A DNA stretch of 41,422 bases, taken from positions 1-41,422 of the forward strand of contig ONJN01000040.1 of assembly GCA_900318155.1 (NCBI GenBank), written 5' to 3'. This document shows positions 33,033 through 41,422 of this stretch, in pieces. Numbering within the stretch: position 1 is the stretch's first letter; each line of letters opens with the position of its first letter. The translations under genes and the position numbers were made by a program. The notes beneath the pieces are model-generated. The model was not told the origin of the DNA, searched no databases, and saw only the letters and a program-made list of their open reading frames with translations. This DNA comes from an uncultured Eubacteriales bacterium (lineage in GTDB: Bacteria > Bacillota > Clostridia > Peptostreptococcales > Anaerovoracaceae).

Positions 33033-33046
33033 GTCGCAAACTGATC

Positions 33047-34688
<1,642 letters not shown>

Positions 34689-35303
34689 ATGAAAAAACAC
34701 TTGCATTCACAGAAGCTATACAATGATACGGCGGCCGCAGTTCGTACCGCAAAAAAAGCCCTGCGCGCGCAGGTCCGGAAAACCGTTTCCGGCCTGAGCG
34801 CTGAATACTGCAAAGAAGCAGACCACGAAATCTTTCATCATGTCACCAACTTGCCAGAATACCGGAACGCGCGCGCGATATTCTGTTTTGTCAGCATGCC
34901 CTATGAAGCCGACACCAGAAAAATCATCCGCGACGCTTTGTCAAAAGGCAAACGGGTCGGCGTCCCGCGCTGTGAAGGCAAAGGCATCATGAACGCTTAT
35001 GAAATCCATTCACCGGAACGGGATCTCCGACCCGGCAAGTGGAGTATTCCTGAGCCGGCAGCAGACGCGCCGCTGATGGACCCCGCGGACTTCAGCCTGG
35101 TGCTCGTCCCGTGCTGCACCGCAGCGCGCGACGGGCGGCGCCTCGGCTTCGGCGGCGGGTTTTACGACCGCTACCTTTTAAAAACAAACGCGGTACGTGC
35201 CGTCCTGTGCAGGGAACGAGTCATGTGCGACGACATCCCGATTAACAGTCATGACCTGACAATGGACATCGTGATCTCCGAGCGCGGCGTTATCCGGATC
35301 TGA
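34689..35303 (+). CDS. 5-formyltetrahydrofolate cyclo-ligase
   Basis: 204 residues with AAAGGGGAGAG before the ATG. It converts 5-formyl-THF to 5,10-methenyl-THF using ATP. The signature G-R-R-L-G-F-G-G-G-F-Y-D-R-Y-L spans 149-163; an early K-x-x-L-R-x-x-x-R-K motif (about 22-31) and the final D-I-P-x-N-x-H-D-L region are also present. Its product is the substrate of FchA encoded on the opposite strand nearby. Convergent with folC, no clear terminator between. Confidence 0.9.
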   Translation: MKKHLHSQKLYNDTAAAVRTAKKALRAQVRKTVSGLSAEYCKEADHEIFHHVTNLPEYRNARAIFCFVSMPYEADTRKIIRDALSKGKRVGVPRCEGKGIMNAYEIHSPERDLRPGKWSIPEPAADAPLMDPADFSLVLVPCCTAARDGRRLGFGGGFYDRYLLKTNAVRAVLCRERVMCDDIPINSHDLTMDIVISERGVIRI

Positions 35304-35369
35304 TACCGATCCGCGGCACTTAATCATTATGAACAAAGCGGAAAACCCCGAAAACGCCACGGAACAGAA

Positions 35370-36668
35370 TCATTCATCACTGGCCGTCAGCCCTTTGTCG
35401 AGGAAGACCCGGCGGATATCGCCAATAAAATAAAGCGAACCGAACGCACAGATGATTTCATCCGGATACTCTGACAAAGCCGTTTCTGCAGCGGCGGACA
35501 CACTGCGGAAACTGACTGCCTTAAAGCCATCCGCGCGAAGATCCTGTGCCAGTTCGGAGGCAGCCAGCGCGCGTTCGGAATCCGGAGTGACGGTCAGGAA
35601 TCGGGAAGCCAGCGGCTCAACAACGCGGAGCATAGACGTATAGTCTTTGTCGGCCAGGACGCCGGCGATGAAGGTGAACTTCCGGCCGGGGAATAACGTG
35701 CGCAGCCCCCGCGCGAGCGCCTCCACGCCGTTCGGGTTGTGCGCGCCGTCGACCAGGATCATCGGATTTGTACTCATCAGCTCAAACCGGCCCGGCCATC
35801 GCGCGTTTTCCAGACCCCGCGCAAGCGAATCCGGCGTAAGCCGCCAGCCGCGGGCCGTCAGCAGATCCATCGCCAGAACCGCCACCGCGGCATTCCTGAT
35901 CTGATAACTGCCCAGCAGCGAAATATGGAACTCTCTTCCGTCCGCCAGCCGGAAACGCTGCCCCCGAATGTTCGCCTCAAGAAGAACAGGCCCGGGATCT
36001 GCTATATACAATCCGGCATTCTCTTCGGCACAGACCTCCCGCAATACCTTTTCCGCGTCTGCCCGCTGCGGGAAAGAAACGACGATCCCGTTATTCCGTA
36101 TGATTCCTGCCTTTTCATAGGCGATTTCCCCGATCGTGTCTCCCAGAAAATTCATATGGTCAAAATCAATCGCCGTAATCACGGAGATTTCCGACTCCTT
36201 GATGATATTGGTCGCGTCGAGCCGGCCGCCCATACCCACTTCCAACACGATAATGTCGCATTTCTGCTCGCGGAAATAAAGAAAAGCCACGGCCGTCACC
36301 ATTTCAAAAATCGTAGGCGCCGTATGTCCCTGAGCAGTAATTCGGTCAACGGCGTCTTTAACCTTTGTCGTAAGGCGTGTCAGATCGTCTTTGCTGATTT
36401 CCTGCCCGCAGACCCGCATGCGCTCTGTAAACCGCATCAGGTACGGTGACGTGTATAGTCCCGTCCTGTAACCGGCCTCGCGCAGAATGCGCTCGATGAA
36501 CGACGCGGTCGAACCTTTGCCGTTCGTACCCGCGATGTGAACATATTTCAGACCGTCCTGCGGATCGCCGAGTTCGTGCATCAGCTCCGTGACCGGAGCA
36601 AGCCCCGGCCTCGTCTGAGAATAGACCGGCGCATTCAGAAAAGCGAGTGATTCCTCATATGTAAGCAT
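35370..36668 (-). CDS. folC: folylpolyglutamate synthase / dihydrofolate synthase
   Basis: 432 residues, GGGAGGT eight bases before the ATG. Mur-ligase-type ATPase that adds glutamate to folates (and possibly to dihydropteroate). P-loop G-T-N-G-K-G-S-T (47-54), the T-S-P-Y-L (74-78) omega-loop region, E-V-G-M-G-G-R-L-D-A-T-N, D-H-M-N-F-L-G-D-T and V-D-G-A-H-N-P-N-G are all present. Third gene of fchA-folD-folC, 75 bases after folD. Confidence 0.93.
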   Translation of the reverse strand: MLTYEESLAFLNAPVYSQTRPGLAPVTELMHELGDPQDGLKYVHIAGTNGKGSTASFIERILREAGYRTGLYTSPYLMRFTERMRVCGQEISKDDLTRLTTKVKDAVDRITAQGHTAPTIFEMVTAVAFLYFREQKCDIIVLEVGMGGRLDATNIIKESEISVITAIDFDHMNFLGDTIGEIAYEKAGIIRNNGIVVSFPQRADAEKVLREVCAEENAGLYIADPGPVLLEANIRGQRFRLADGREFHISLLGSYQIRNAAVAVLAMDLLTARGWRLTPDSLARGLENARWPGRFELMSTNPMILVDGAHNPNGVEALARGLRTLFPGRKFTFIAGVLADKDYTSMLRVVEPLASRFLTVTPDSERALAASELAQDLRADGFKAVSFRSVSAAAETALSEYPDEIICAFGSLYFIGDIRRVFLDKGLTASDE

Positions 36669-36743
36669 TTACAGATTACCTCCCTGTTTATCAGACAAAA
36701 CATCCTTTCCCCGGCAGGCCATGCGGCCGTCTTTTATACCAGC

Positions 36744-37613
36744 CTACCACGATATCAGAGAAAAATCATCCTTCCCCTCAGCCGCCTGAATAACATGCTT
36801 CATCAACATTCCGGTCGTGACCGACCCGATCCCGCCCGGTACCGGACTGACGGCCCGGACAAAGCCGTCCGCGGCGGCAAAGTCTGTATCGCCGCACATA
36901 TTTCCGTTCTCGTCAAAATTAATCGCCACATCAACAATGACCTGCGACTCATGCATAAAATCCTTTGTCACGGTGCCGATATGACCCGCGCAGGCAATAA
37001 TCAGATCCTGTTTCCGACACAGCGACCGGATATCCTTTGTCTTTGTGTGACAAATAGTGACCGTGACGTCCCGGTCAATCAGCATCATCGCGACCGGCTT
37101 TCCAATGACCGGGCTGCGGCCGATGATAGCAGCGTTTTTTCCCGCCAGCCCGATACTGTAATGATCGAGCATCTCAATACACGCCTCCGCCGTACACGGC
37201 GGAAACCCCTGTTTGTCGCCGGAATAAACACCAGCCATTGAAAGATCCGTGATTCCGTCCACGTCTTTATCCGGCCGGATCGCGTTTCGGACCAGATCGT
37301 CATCAATATGATCCGGAAGCGGCTGCATAAGCAGGATGCCGTGGATATGCGGGTCATTGTTGAGCCGGTAAATGATTCCGACCAGTTCCTGTTCCGTAAA
37401 ATCTTCTGAATAAACAAAGTTCCGGATCTCGATGCCGGTTTTGGCCGCACGAATCTTTGCGCTTCTCTCATATGTCAGGTCATCAGGATTTTCACCCAGA
37501 CGTATGATCCCAAGTGTGGGAACAATCCCCCGCGCACGCAGTTTGTCCGACCTCTTTTTCAGCCGCCTGTTCAAAGCTTCTGTAACTTCTTTCCCTCTCA
37601 TAATAAGCGTCAT
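36744..37613 (-). CDS. folD: methylene-THF dehydrogenase FolD, cyclohydrolase residues altered
   Basis: 289 residues; AGGGGGA lies within the end of fchA, one base before. NAD(P)-binding G-R-S-x-V-I-G-K-P-V, D-K-D-V-D-G-I-T and the C-terminal P-V-P-G-G-I-G-S-V-T-T are intact, so oxidation of 5,10-methylene-THF is expected. In bifunctional enzymes a Lys stands four residues after the substrate Tyr (human Y52, K56), and Gln precedes L-P-L-P (human Q100). Here Y48 is followed four later by A52 (Lys only at 53), and the second site reads L-L-M-Q-P-L-P, putting Met at the Gln position. Cyclohydrolase activity is therefore probably lost, and the adjacent FchA would replace it. Confidence 0.9.
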   Translation of the reverse strand: MTLIMRGKEVTEALNRRLKKRSDKLRARGIVPTLGIIRLGENPDDLTYERSAKIRAAKTGIEIRNFVYSEDFTEQELVGIIYRLNNDPHIHGILLMQPLPDHIDDDLVRNAIRPDKDVDGITDLSMAGVYSGDKQGFPPCTAEACIEMLDHYSIGLAGKNAAIIGRSPVIGKPVAMMLIDRDVTVTICHTKTKDIRSLCRKQDLIIACAGHIGTVTKDFMHESQVIVDVAINFDENGNMCGDTDFAAADGFVRAVSPVPGGIGSVTTGMLMKHVIQAAEGKDDFSLISW

Positions 37614-37614
37614 G

Positions 37615-38271
37615 TTAATCCCCCTGTGATCTGATTTTTTTCAGTACCAGCGAATTGATTCTTTCCGCTCTTTCCTCATTTTCCGCAATCAGCCGGTCCG
37701 CTTCCCTTTCCAGTTCTCCCGCGTATTTCCGGTCTTTCATAGAAGCCGTATTGATAAATACATTCAACGCGGCACTTCTGAGCGCAGCCTTCAGCAGAAG
37801 CGCCGCGACCCCCGCATCACTCACGGCGATCCGCGTTCCCTTCTCCGCAAACTCCCCGGTCACGCCGATCGCCTCTTCACACTTCCGCATAATCTCAATC
37901 GGCACTGCTGCGGCGGCACGCAGACATTCCTCCATTACCCTGTCCTTATACGCCTTCTCTTCGCCCGCAGCCGCCGGCAGCCGGTAAGCGGCCGAAAGCG
38001 GCGCAAAAGCCTCCGCATCCTTCTTCATCAGTTCCAGGAACTCCTCCTGCAGCCGCCCCGCGCGCGCCTTCAGCGCCAGAATCTCCTCCTCAACGTCCGC
38101 ATACTTCTTTTTGCCGACCGTAAGCGAACCGACCATATTCCCGAGCGCCGTGCCGATCGCGCCCGCCAGCGCTGCCGCGCCTCCGCCTCCCGGCACCGGC
38201 GCCTTTGACTCCAGTTTCCGCACAAAATCTCTGCAGCTAAGTTCCGCAAAATTGTAGCTGTCTGTCGTCAT
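37615..38271 (-). CDS. fchA: methenyl-THF cyclohydrolase, FTCD_C (cyclodeaminase) family
   Basis: 218 residues with AAGGAAGGATG upstream. All-helical FTCD_C (PF04961) domain: A-P-V-P-G-G-G-G-A-A-A-L-A-G-A-I-G-T-A-L (27-46) is the family hallmark, followed by the G-K-K-K-Y region and the late V-S-D-A-G-V-A-A-L-L-L-K-A-A-L-R-S-A segment. Family members are formiminotetrahydrofolate cyclodeaminases or, when next to folD and fhs in clostridia, methenyl-THF cyclohydrolases (FchA). Context here favours the latter. First gene of the operon; the stop is one base from the folD ATG. Confidence 0.85.
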   Translation of the reverse strand: MTTDSYNFAELSCRDFVRKLESKAPVPGGGGAAALAGAIGTALGNMVGSLTVGKKKYADVEEEILALKARAGRLQEEFLELMKKDAEAFAPLSAAYRLPAAAGEEKAYKDRVMEECLRAAAAVPIEIMRKCEEAIGVTGEFAEKGTRIAVSDAGVAALLLKAALRSAALNVFINTASMKDRKYAGELEREADRLIAENEERAERINSLVLKKIRSQGD

Positions 38272-38541
38272 TTGTCATCCTTCCTTTCCCTGAACATCAT
38301 CCTCAAGCCAGACGCAGATTTCACGACGCCCGCCGACGCAGATTCAGTCCGGCCACCGGCCTGCATTCCACGCCGCTCTCACACCGGGCTGCGCCCGACA
38401 CAGAATAAAAGCGATAGATAAAAAGATGCCGCATAAAAATATACAGCATCTTCGGTATTCTCAGTCTCCGCGGCACCCGGACCCGTCCGGAGCCCGCGTT
38501 CCGCGGCTGTCTGCCCGCAGGAAACTTCATTCCTGCTTCAA
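38272..38541. other. intergenic region upstream of fchA
   Basis: About 270 bases, GC-rich at both ends. A 10-bp direct repeat GACGCAGATT is at 38311-38320 and 38335-38344. A short frame (38321-38545) reads as low-complexity Arg-rich sequence and starts with TTG inside the glnA end, so it is not accepted as a gene. No clear promoter, terminator or riboswitch. Confidence 0.5.
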
Positions 38542-40464
38542 TCAAAACAAATTTTTCTTATAATTTTCATACATCTCTTCCAGTTGCTCAAGCGTTTCCG
38601 TAATCATCAGCTGAAGATCCGAAGCGAGCTCGTAATTCTGTTCGTCCAGCGCCTGCTTCGTTTTACTCAGCAGACATTTCTCCGAAATCGTGTCCTTTGC
38701 CAGATCGTGACGAAGCTTATTAATTTTATTCCAGTTCATAACATCGTAGTCTGAAAACTCCTCGCCGGTATGCTGCTTGCTGCAGCTTCTAACAAAGTTC
38801 ATCGTGGCCGGAATCAGCCGGTCGTGAAGTTCCGTCTTCCACTGATTGACCGTCGCCAGTCGATAGGAATTCAGAATCTTCTCCGAAAAGATATCACTTT
38901 CCCGGAAGATTTCCATTTTTTCCGGGTTCAGATCAAAAGCTTTCAGATTCTGCCATACTGTGGCCGGCGCTTTGCCGAAGATTCTCGCTCGTTCCTCCTC
39001 GGTGTAACTGTCAAAAACGTCTTCCTCACTACGGTACTCTCTGTACTGCTCCAGATAGAAATCTTCTTCGCCATATTTCTTGGACAAAGATTTTTCCAGC
39101 TCTTCCGGCGTTTTACCCGCTCCGAGCACGGCTTTCAGGCCGTCCAGAATCGCCAGGAAGGAGGACGCCAGGACAAGGTAAGTATTGCTCTTCGGATTCG
39201 GCGACCGCAGCTCAAAACGAGTCGCCAGCGGCTTACTCGCGGAACGAATCAGCCCGACCAGAACCGTACGGTTCCTCGAAGGCTGATCCACTGATTTTCC
39301 GAGAGAAGTTACCGTGCAGACCGGCGCTTCATAACCTGGTTTCAAACGGTTCAGCGCATCGGTCGAAGAACTGATAAACGGATTGAGTACATCATAGTTT
39401 TTCAAAATACCCATCAGTGCGCCGAATCCTACCGGACTCATGTAATGCTTCATTGCATCCTGCGCCGCAAACAGGTTCGTCATTTTTCCGTTCTTCAATC
39501 TGGCAGCGAGTCCGATATGCGTATGTTCCCCGCTCCCCGCTACACCTGGAAACGGTTTGGCCATGAATGTAACATCAAGGCCATGCTTCGTGAAAATATC
39601 GCGAACAACATATTTTATCTGATTCTCATTGTCGCCGGCCTGCATCGCCGTCGAGTATTTCCAGTCGATCTCAAGCTGCTCCATAACGTGATCATAATGA
39701 CCGGAATGGCCCATTTTAGCCTTAACACCGCCGACCTCTTTATGGCCCATTTCCACCTGAAATCCGTACTTATCAAGAATCTGCAGTGTGTCTTCCAGTG
39801 CCGTCCGAACATCTCCGTACGTGCGTTTCCAGTATTGTTCTTTCAGAAGCTGCGCCGTGAACAACTGCTCGCGGTCCCCTTTGTCATCCGGTGTTTTGAC
39901 CCAGAATTCCAGTTCCGTCGCGCTGGTGATCGTCAGCTCTTCAATGTCATCGACACTGTCCGCGCCCTCAATGTAATCGAAAACATACGGGTGTTCGGCG
40001 AGCAGCTTCATGACTTCTTCTTTGAAATAGTCGATCGATTGTCTGAGTATCGAACGGGATCCGCAGTGGAATGTGTCATTATGAACCAGAAACGACGGGA
40101 TCCGCAGTGTTCCGACCGGCAGGCCGCCGGCATTGTGACAGATATTATTATAATTGTAATCAACGTACCAGTTGGCATTCAGATCCGGAATAATGTCGAC
40201 CTTCGCGTTGCCGAGGTCTGCGATTCCCGGCAGCACAACGCTGGAGCCGTCCGTCTGGACGCCGTTTTTCAGCATATCCTCCATATTTTCTATGAAAAGC
40301 GCAACCGGGATCTTCTCATCCGTATCATGTCCGCCTATATCGATTCCTACAAATGAAACGAATTGTACCTCCGGGTGTTTTTCCAGAATCTCAGTGATTT
40401 CCCGGATGTCATGCTGTTCCGCAGGGATCGTAAAAAGCATTTTGTCAATATGGAACAAAAGCAT
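38542..40464 (-). CDS. glnA: glutamine synthetase, long form with C-terminal extension
   Basis: 640 residues; GAAAGGATG is about ten bases before the ATG. It makes glutamine from glutamate, ammonia and ATP. N-terminal beta-grasp part (about 30-110), then the catalytic barrel: E184 and E186 in ATELEFW for metal, G-S-G-E-H-T-H-I-G-L (310-319) for substrate, and R-F-E-L-R-S-P-N-P (416-424). The usual GSI is 440-470 residues; here about 180 helical, charged residues follow from about 455, with a coiled-coil-like end. I see no adenylylation tyrosine motif. Twenty-six bases follow the UPF0182 gene, so they are probably co-transcribed. Confidence 0.88.
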   Translation of the reverse strand: MLLFHIDKMLFTIPAEQHDIREITEILEKHPEVQFVSFVGIDIGGHDTDEKIPVALFIENMEDMLKNGVQTDGSSVVLPGIADLGNAKVDIIPDLNANWYVDYNYNNICHNAGGLPVGTLRIPSFLVHNDTFHCGSRSILRQSIDYFKEEVMKLLAEHPYVFDYIEGADSVDDIEELTITSATELEFWVKTPDDKGDREQLFTAQLLKEQYWKRTYGDVRTALEDTLQILDKYGFQVEMGHKEVGGVKAKMGHSGHYDHVMEQLEIDWKYSTAMQAGDNENQIKYVVRDIFTKHGLDVTFMAKPFPGVAGSGEHTHIGLAARLKNGKMTNLFAAQDAMKHYMSPVGFGALMGILKNYDVLNPFISSSTDALNRLKPGYEAPVCTVTSLGKSVDQPSRNRTVLVGLIRSASKPLATRFELRSPNPKSNTYLVLASSFLAILDGLKAVLGAGKTPEELEKSLSKKYGEEDFYLEQYREYRSEEDVFDSYTEEERARIFGKAPATVWQNLKAFDLNPEKMEIFRESDIFSEKILNSYRLATVNQWKTELHDRLIPATMNFVRSCSKQHTGEEFSDYDVMNWNKINKLRHDLAKDTISEKCLLSKTKQALDEQNYELASDLQLMITETLEQLEEMYENYKKNLF

Positions 40465-40490
40465 CTTAAATAATCATCCTTTCACTCAAA

Positions 40491-41422
40491 TCATTTCAGT
40501 GCGTTCAGGCTGTTTTCCAGTACCTTCATCTGTTTTCCGTATTCCGCCCAGTCTCCTTTCTTCAAAGCAGTCTGAGCCTTGTTGTACGCGCTTTGCGCAT
40601 CCTGTATGTAATCAGCCTGTGACTTTCCGGCATTTGCCTTGTCCGCTGATTTCCCGCCTGCCGTCTGGCTCGTTGTCGTCCCGCCGTCGTCGCCGAACAT
40701 CTCCATCAGCGCGTCACCGAGCGTTTTTTCATAAGCAATTTTATCGCCGTAAACCACAATGACTCGTTTTACTTCCGGTATCGCAGAATTGGACGCTTCC
40801 AGATAGACTGGCTCGATATAAAGCAGTGAATCCTCGATCGGTATGACAAAAAGATTCCCTCGCTTATAGTTCGATCCCGCTGAGCTCCACAGCGAGAAAT
40901 CCCGTGAAATCTCAGTATTCTGGTCAATCTGCGCCTCGATCTGCATCGGTCCGTAGATCGTCTTGCTCTTAGGGAACTGATACAATACCAGTTTTCCGTA
41001 ATGATCCGCGTCGTTTCTGGCAATCATCAGCGCTGTCATATTCTGTTTGGATTTCGGCGTGAACGGAATGGAATTAATAAATTCCGCGTTCTTTTCTCCC
41101 GGGAGATTGACGATGTAATAATTCGGCGTCATCTGCCGTTCTTTTGTCCCGTAAATCTCGTTGGAAATGTCCCAGCGATCCTCGTCCTGATAGAATACCC
41201 GGACATTCTTCATATGGTATCGGCTGTAAATGTCCGCCTGGATCTGGAACAGATTATTTGGGTATCGGATATGCTTCTTCAATTCGTCCGGCATCTCCTT
41301 AAAGTCCCGGAAAAGCTTCGGGTAAATCTTCTGGAACGTGCGGGCAATCGGTTCGGCTTTGTCGATCACATAATATGTAACGTCACCGTTGTATGCATCA
41401 ACCACAACTTTAACCGAATTCC
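40491..41422 (-). CDS. UPF0182 family membrane protein, C-terminal part (cut by window edge)
   Basis: About 309 residues visible; the frame is open to the edge and begins with N-S-V-K-V-V-V-D-A-Y-N-G-D, a conserved UPF0182 (COG1615) segment. Full proteins of this family are about 900-1000 residues with some seven N-terminal membrane helices, followed by a large outward domain; only the last third is here. The P-N-Y-Y-I-V-N-L-P-G-E and L-L-Y-I-E-P-V-Y-L stretches are typical. The end is a Gly/Thr/Lys linker (about 235-260) and a helical tail. Function unknown. Confidence 0.85.
   Translation of the reverse strand, partial: NSVKVVVDAYNGDVTYYVIDKAEPIARTFQKIYPKLFRDFKEMPDELKKHIRYPNNLFQIQADIYSRYHMKNVRVFYQDEDRWDISNEIYGTKERQMTPNYYIVNLPGEKNAEFINSIPFTPKSKQNMTALMIARNDADHYGKLVLYQFPKSKTIYGPMQIEAQIDQNTEISRDFSLWSSAGSNYKRGNLFVIPIEDSLLYIEPVYLEASNSAIPEVKRVIVVYGDKIAYEKTLGDALMEMFGDDGGTTTSQTAGGKSADKANAGKSQADYIQDAQSAYNKAQTALKKGDWAEYGKQMKVLENSLNALK

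Noticed and set aside
35739..36449. 236-codon plus-strand frame
   Set aside because: Antisense to folC with no supporting signals.
38272..38541. THF riboswitch upstream of the folate operon
   Set aside because: No conserved THF riboswitch core recognised, and no such core upstream of the cyclo-ligase gene either.
38321..38545. 74-codon frame between glnA and fchA
   Set aside because: TTG start overlapping the glnA stop, Arg-rich composition and no family match; the direct repeat shows the region is not under coding constraint.
39445..40356. 303-codon plus-strand frame
   Set aside because: Antisense to glnA; long only because of codon bias in the real gene.

Overview
The window looks like chromosome of a Gram-positive anaerobe of the class Clostridia (Eubacteriales), GC roughly 45-50% by eye. 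The evidence is a D-alanylation (dlt) operon, a complete Rnf complex in the order C-D-G-E-A-B, a fused FeoA-FeoB iron transporter, an HPr with the regulatory Ser46, a separate methenyl-THF cyclohydrolase beside folD, and strong AGGAGG-type ribosome binding sites. Genus cannot be fixed from this sequence alone. I see no rRNA, tRNA, CRISPR array, insertion sequence or prophage; it reads as core chromosome with a few lineage-specific envelope genes.

Layout. 1-1984: the end of one VWA/CoxE-like gene followed by a full paralogue. 2250-5604 (minus): a secreted fibronectin-III protein, a GIY-YIG-like protein and a secreted papain-family protease with Ig-like tail. 5877-7091: a TM-helix-repeat (mechanosensitive-type) membrane protein. 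7246-9682 (minus): a zinc-ribbon membrane protein and a voltage-gated K+ channel as a two-gene operon. 9905-10966 (minus): a four-helix membrane protein ending in a DnaJ C-terminal-type domain. 11075-12265 (minus): a PLP aminotransferase, divergent across an AT-rich, palindrome-rich region from dltA-B-C-D-X (12753-17051). These are followed in the same direction by ptsH and ptsI, with a strong terminator at 19244-19295.

19360-26123: minus-strand feoAB and a DUF554 protein, a plus-strand cysteine-cluster protein, then minus-strand SRAP (YedK/HMCES-like), a membrane protein and a metallo-beta-lactamase-fold hydrolase. 26317-31344 (minus): rnfCDGEAB under one good promoter, with three TAATG stop/start overlaps. 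31514-34330 (minus): an Orn/Lys/Arg-type decarboxylase downstream of serS. 34689-38271: a folate/one-carbon group, with 5-formyl-THF cyclo-ligase on the plus strand and fchA-folD-folC on the minus strand. 38542-41422 (minus): a long glutamine synthetase and the C-terminal part of a UPF0182 membrane protein cut by the window edge.

Functional picture. The dlt genes put D-alanine on teichoic acids; here the small DltX partner lies at the 3' end, overlapping dltD, instead of upstream of dltA as in Bacillus and Streptococcus. Rnf couples ferredoxin:NAD+ electron transfer to an ion gradient. FolD appears to lack the cyclohydrolase lysine and glutamine, and the adjacent fchA would supply that step. 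The most interesting items are this folD/fchA division of labour, the 3' dltX, the membrane-anchored DnaJ-C protein, and a serS promoter whose 19-bp spacer holds a centred dyad.
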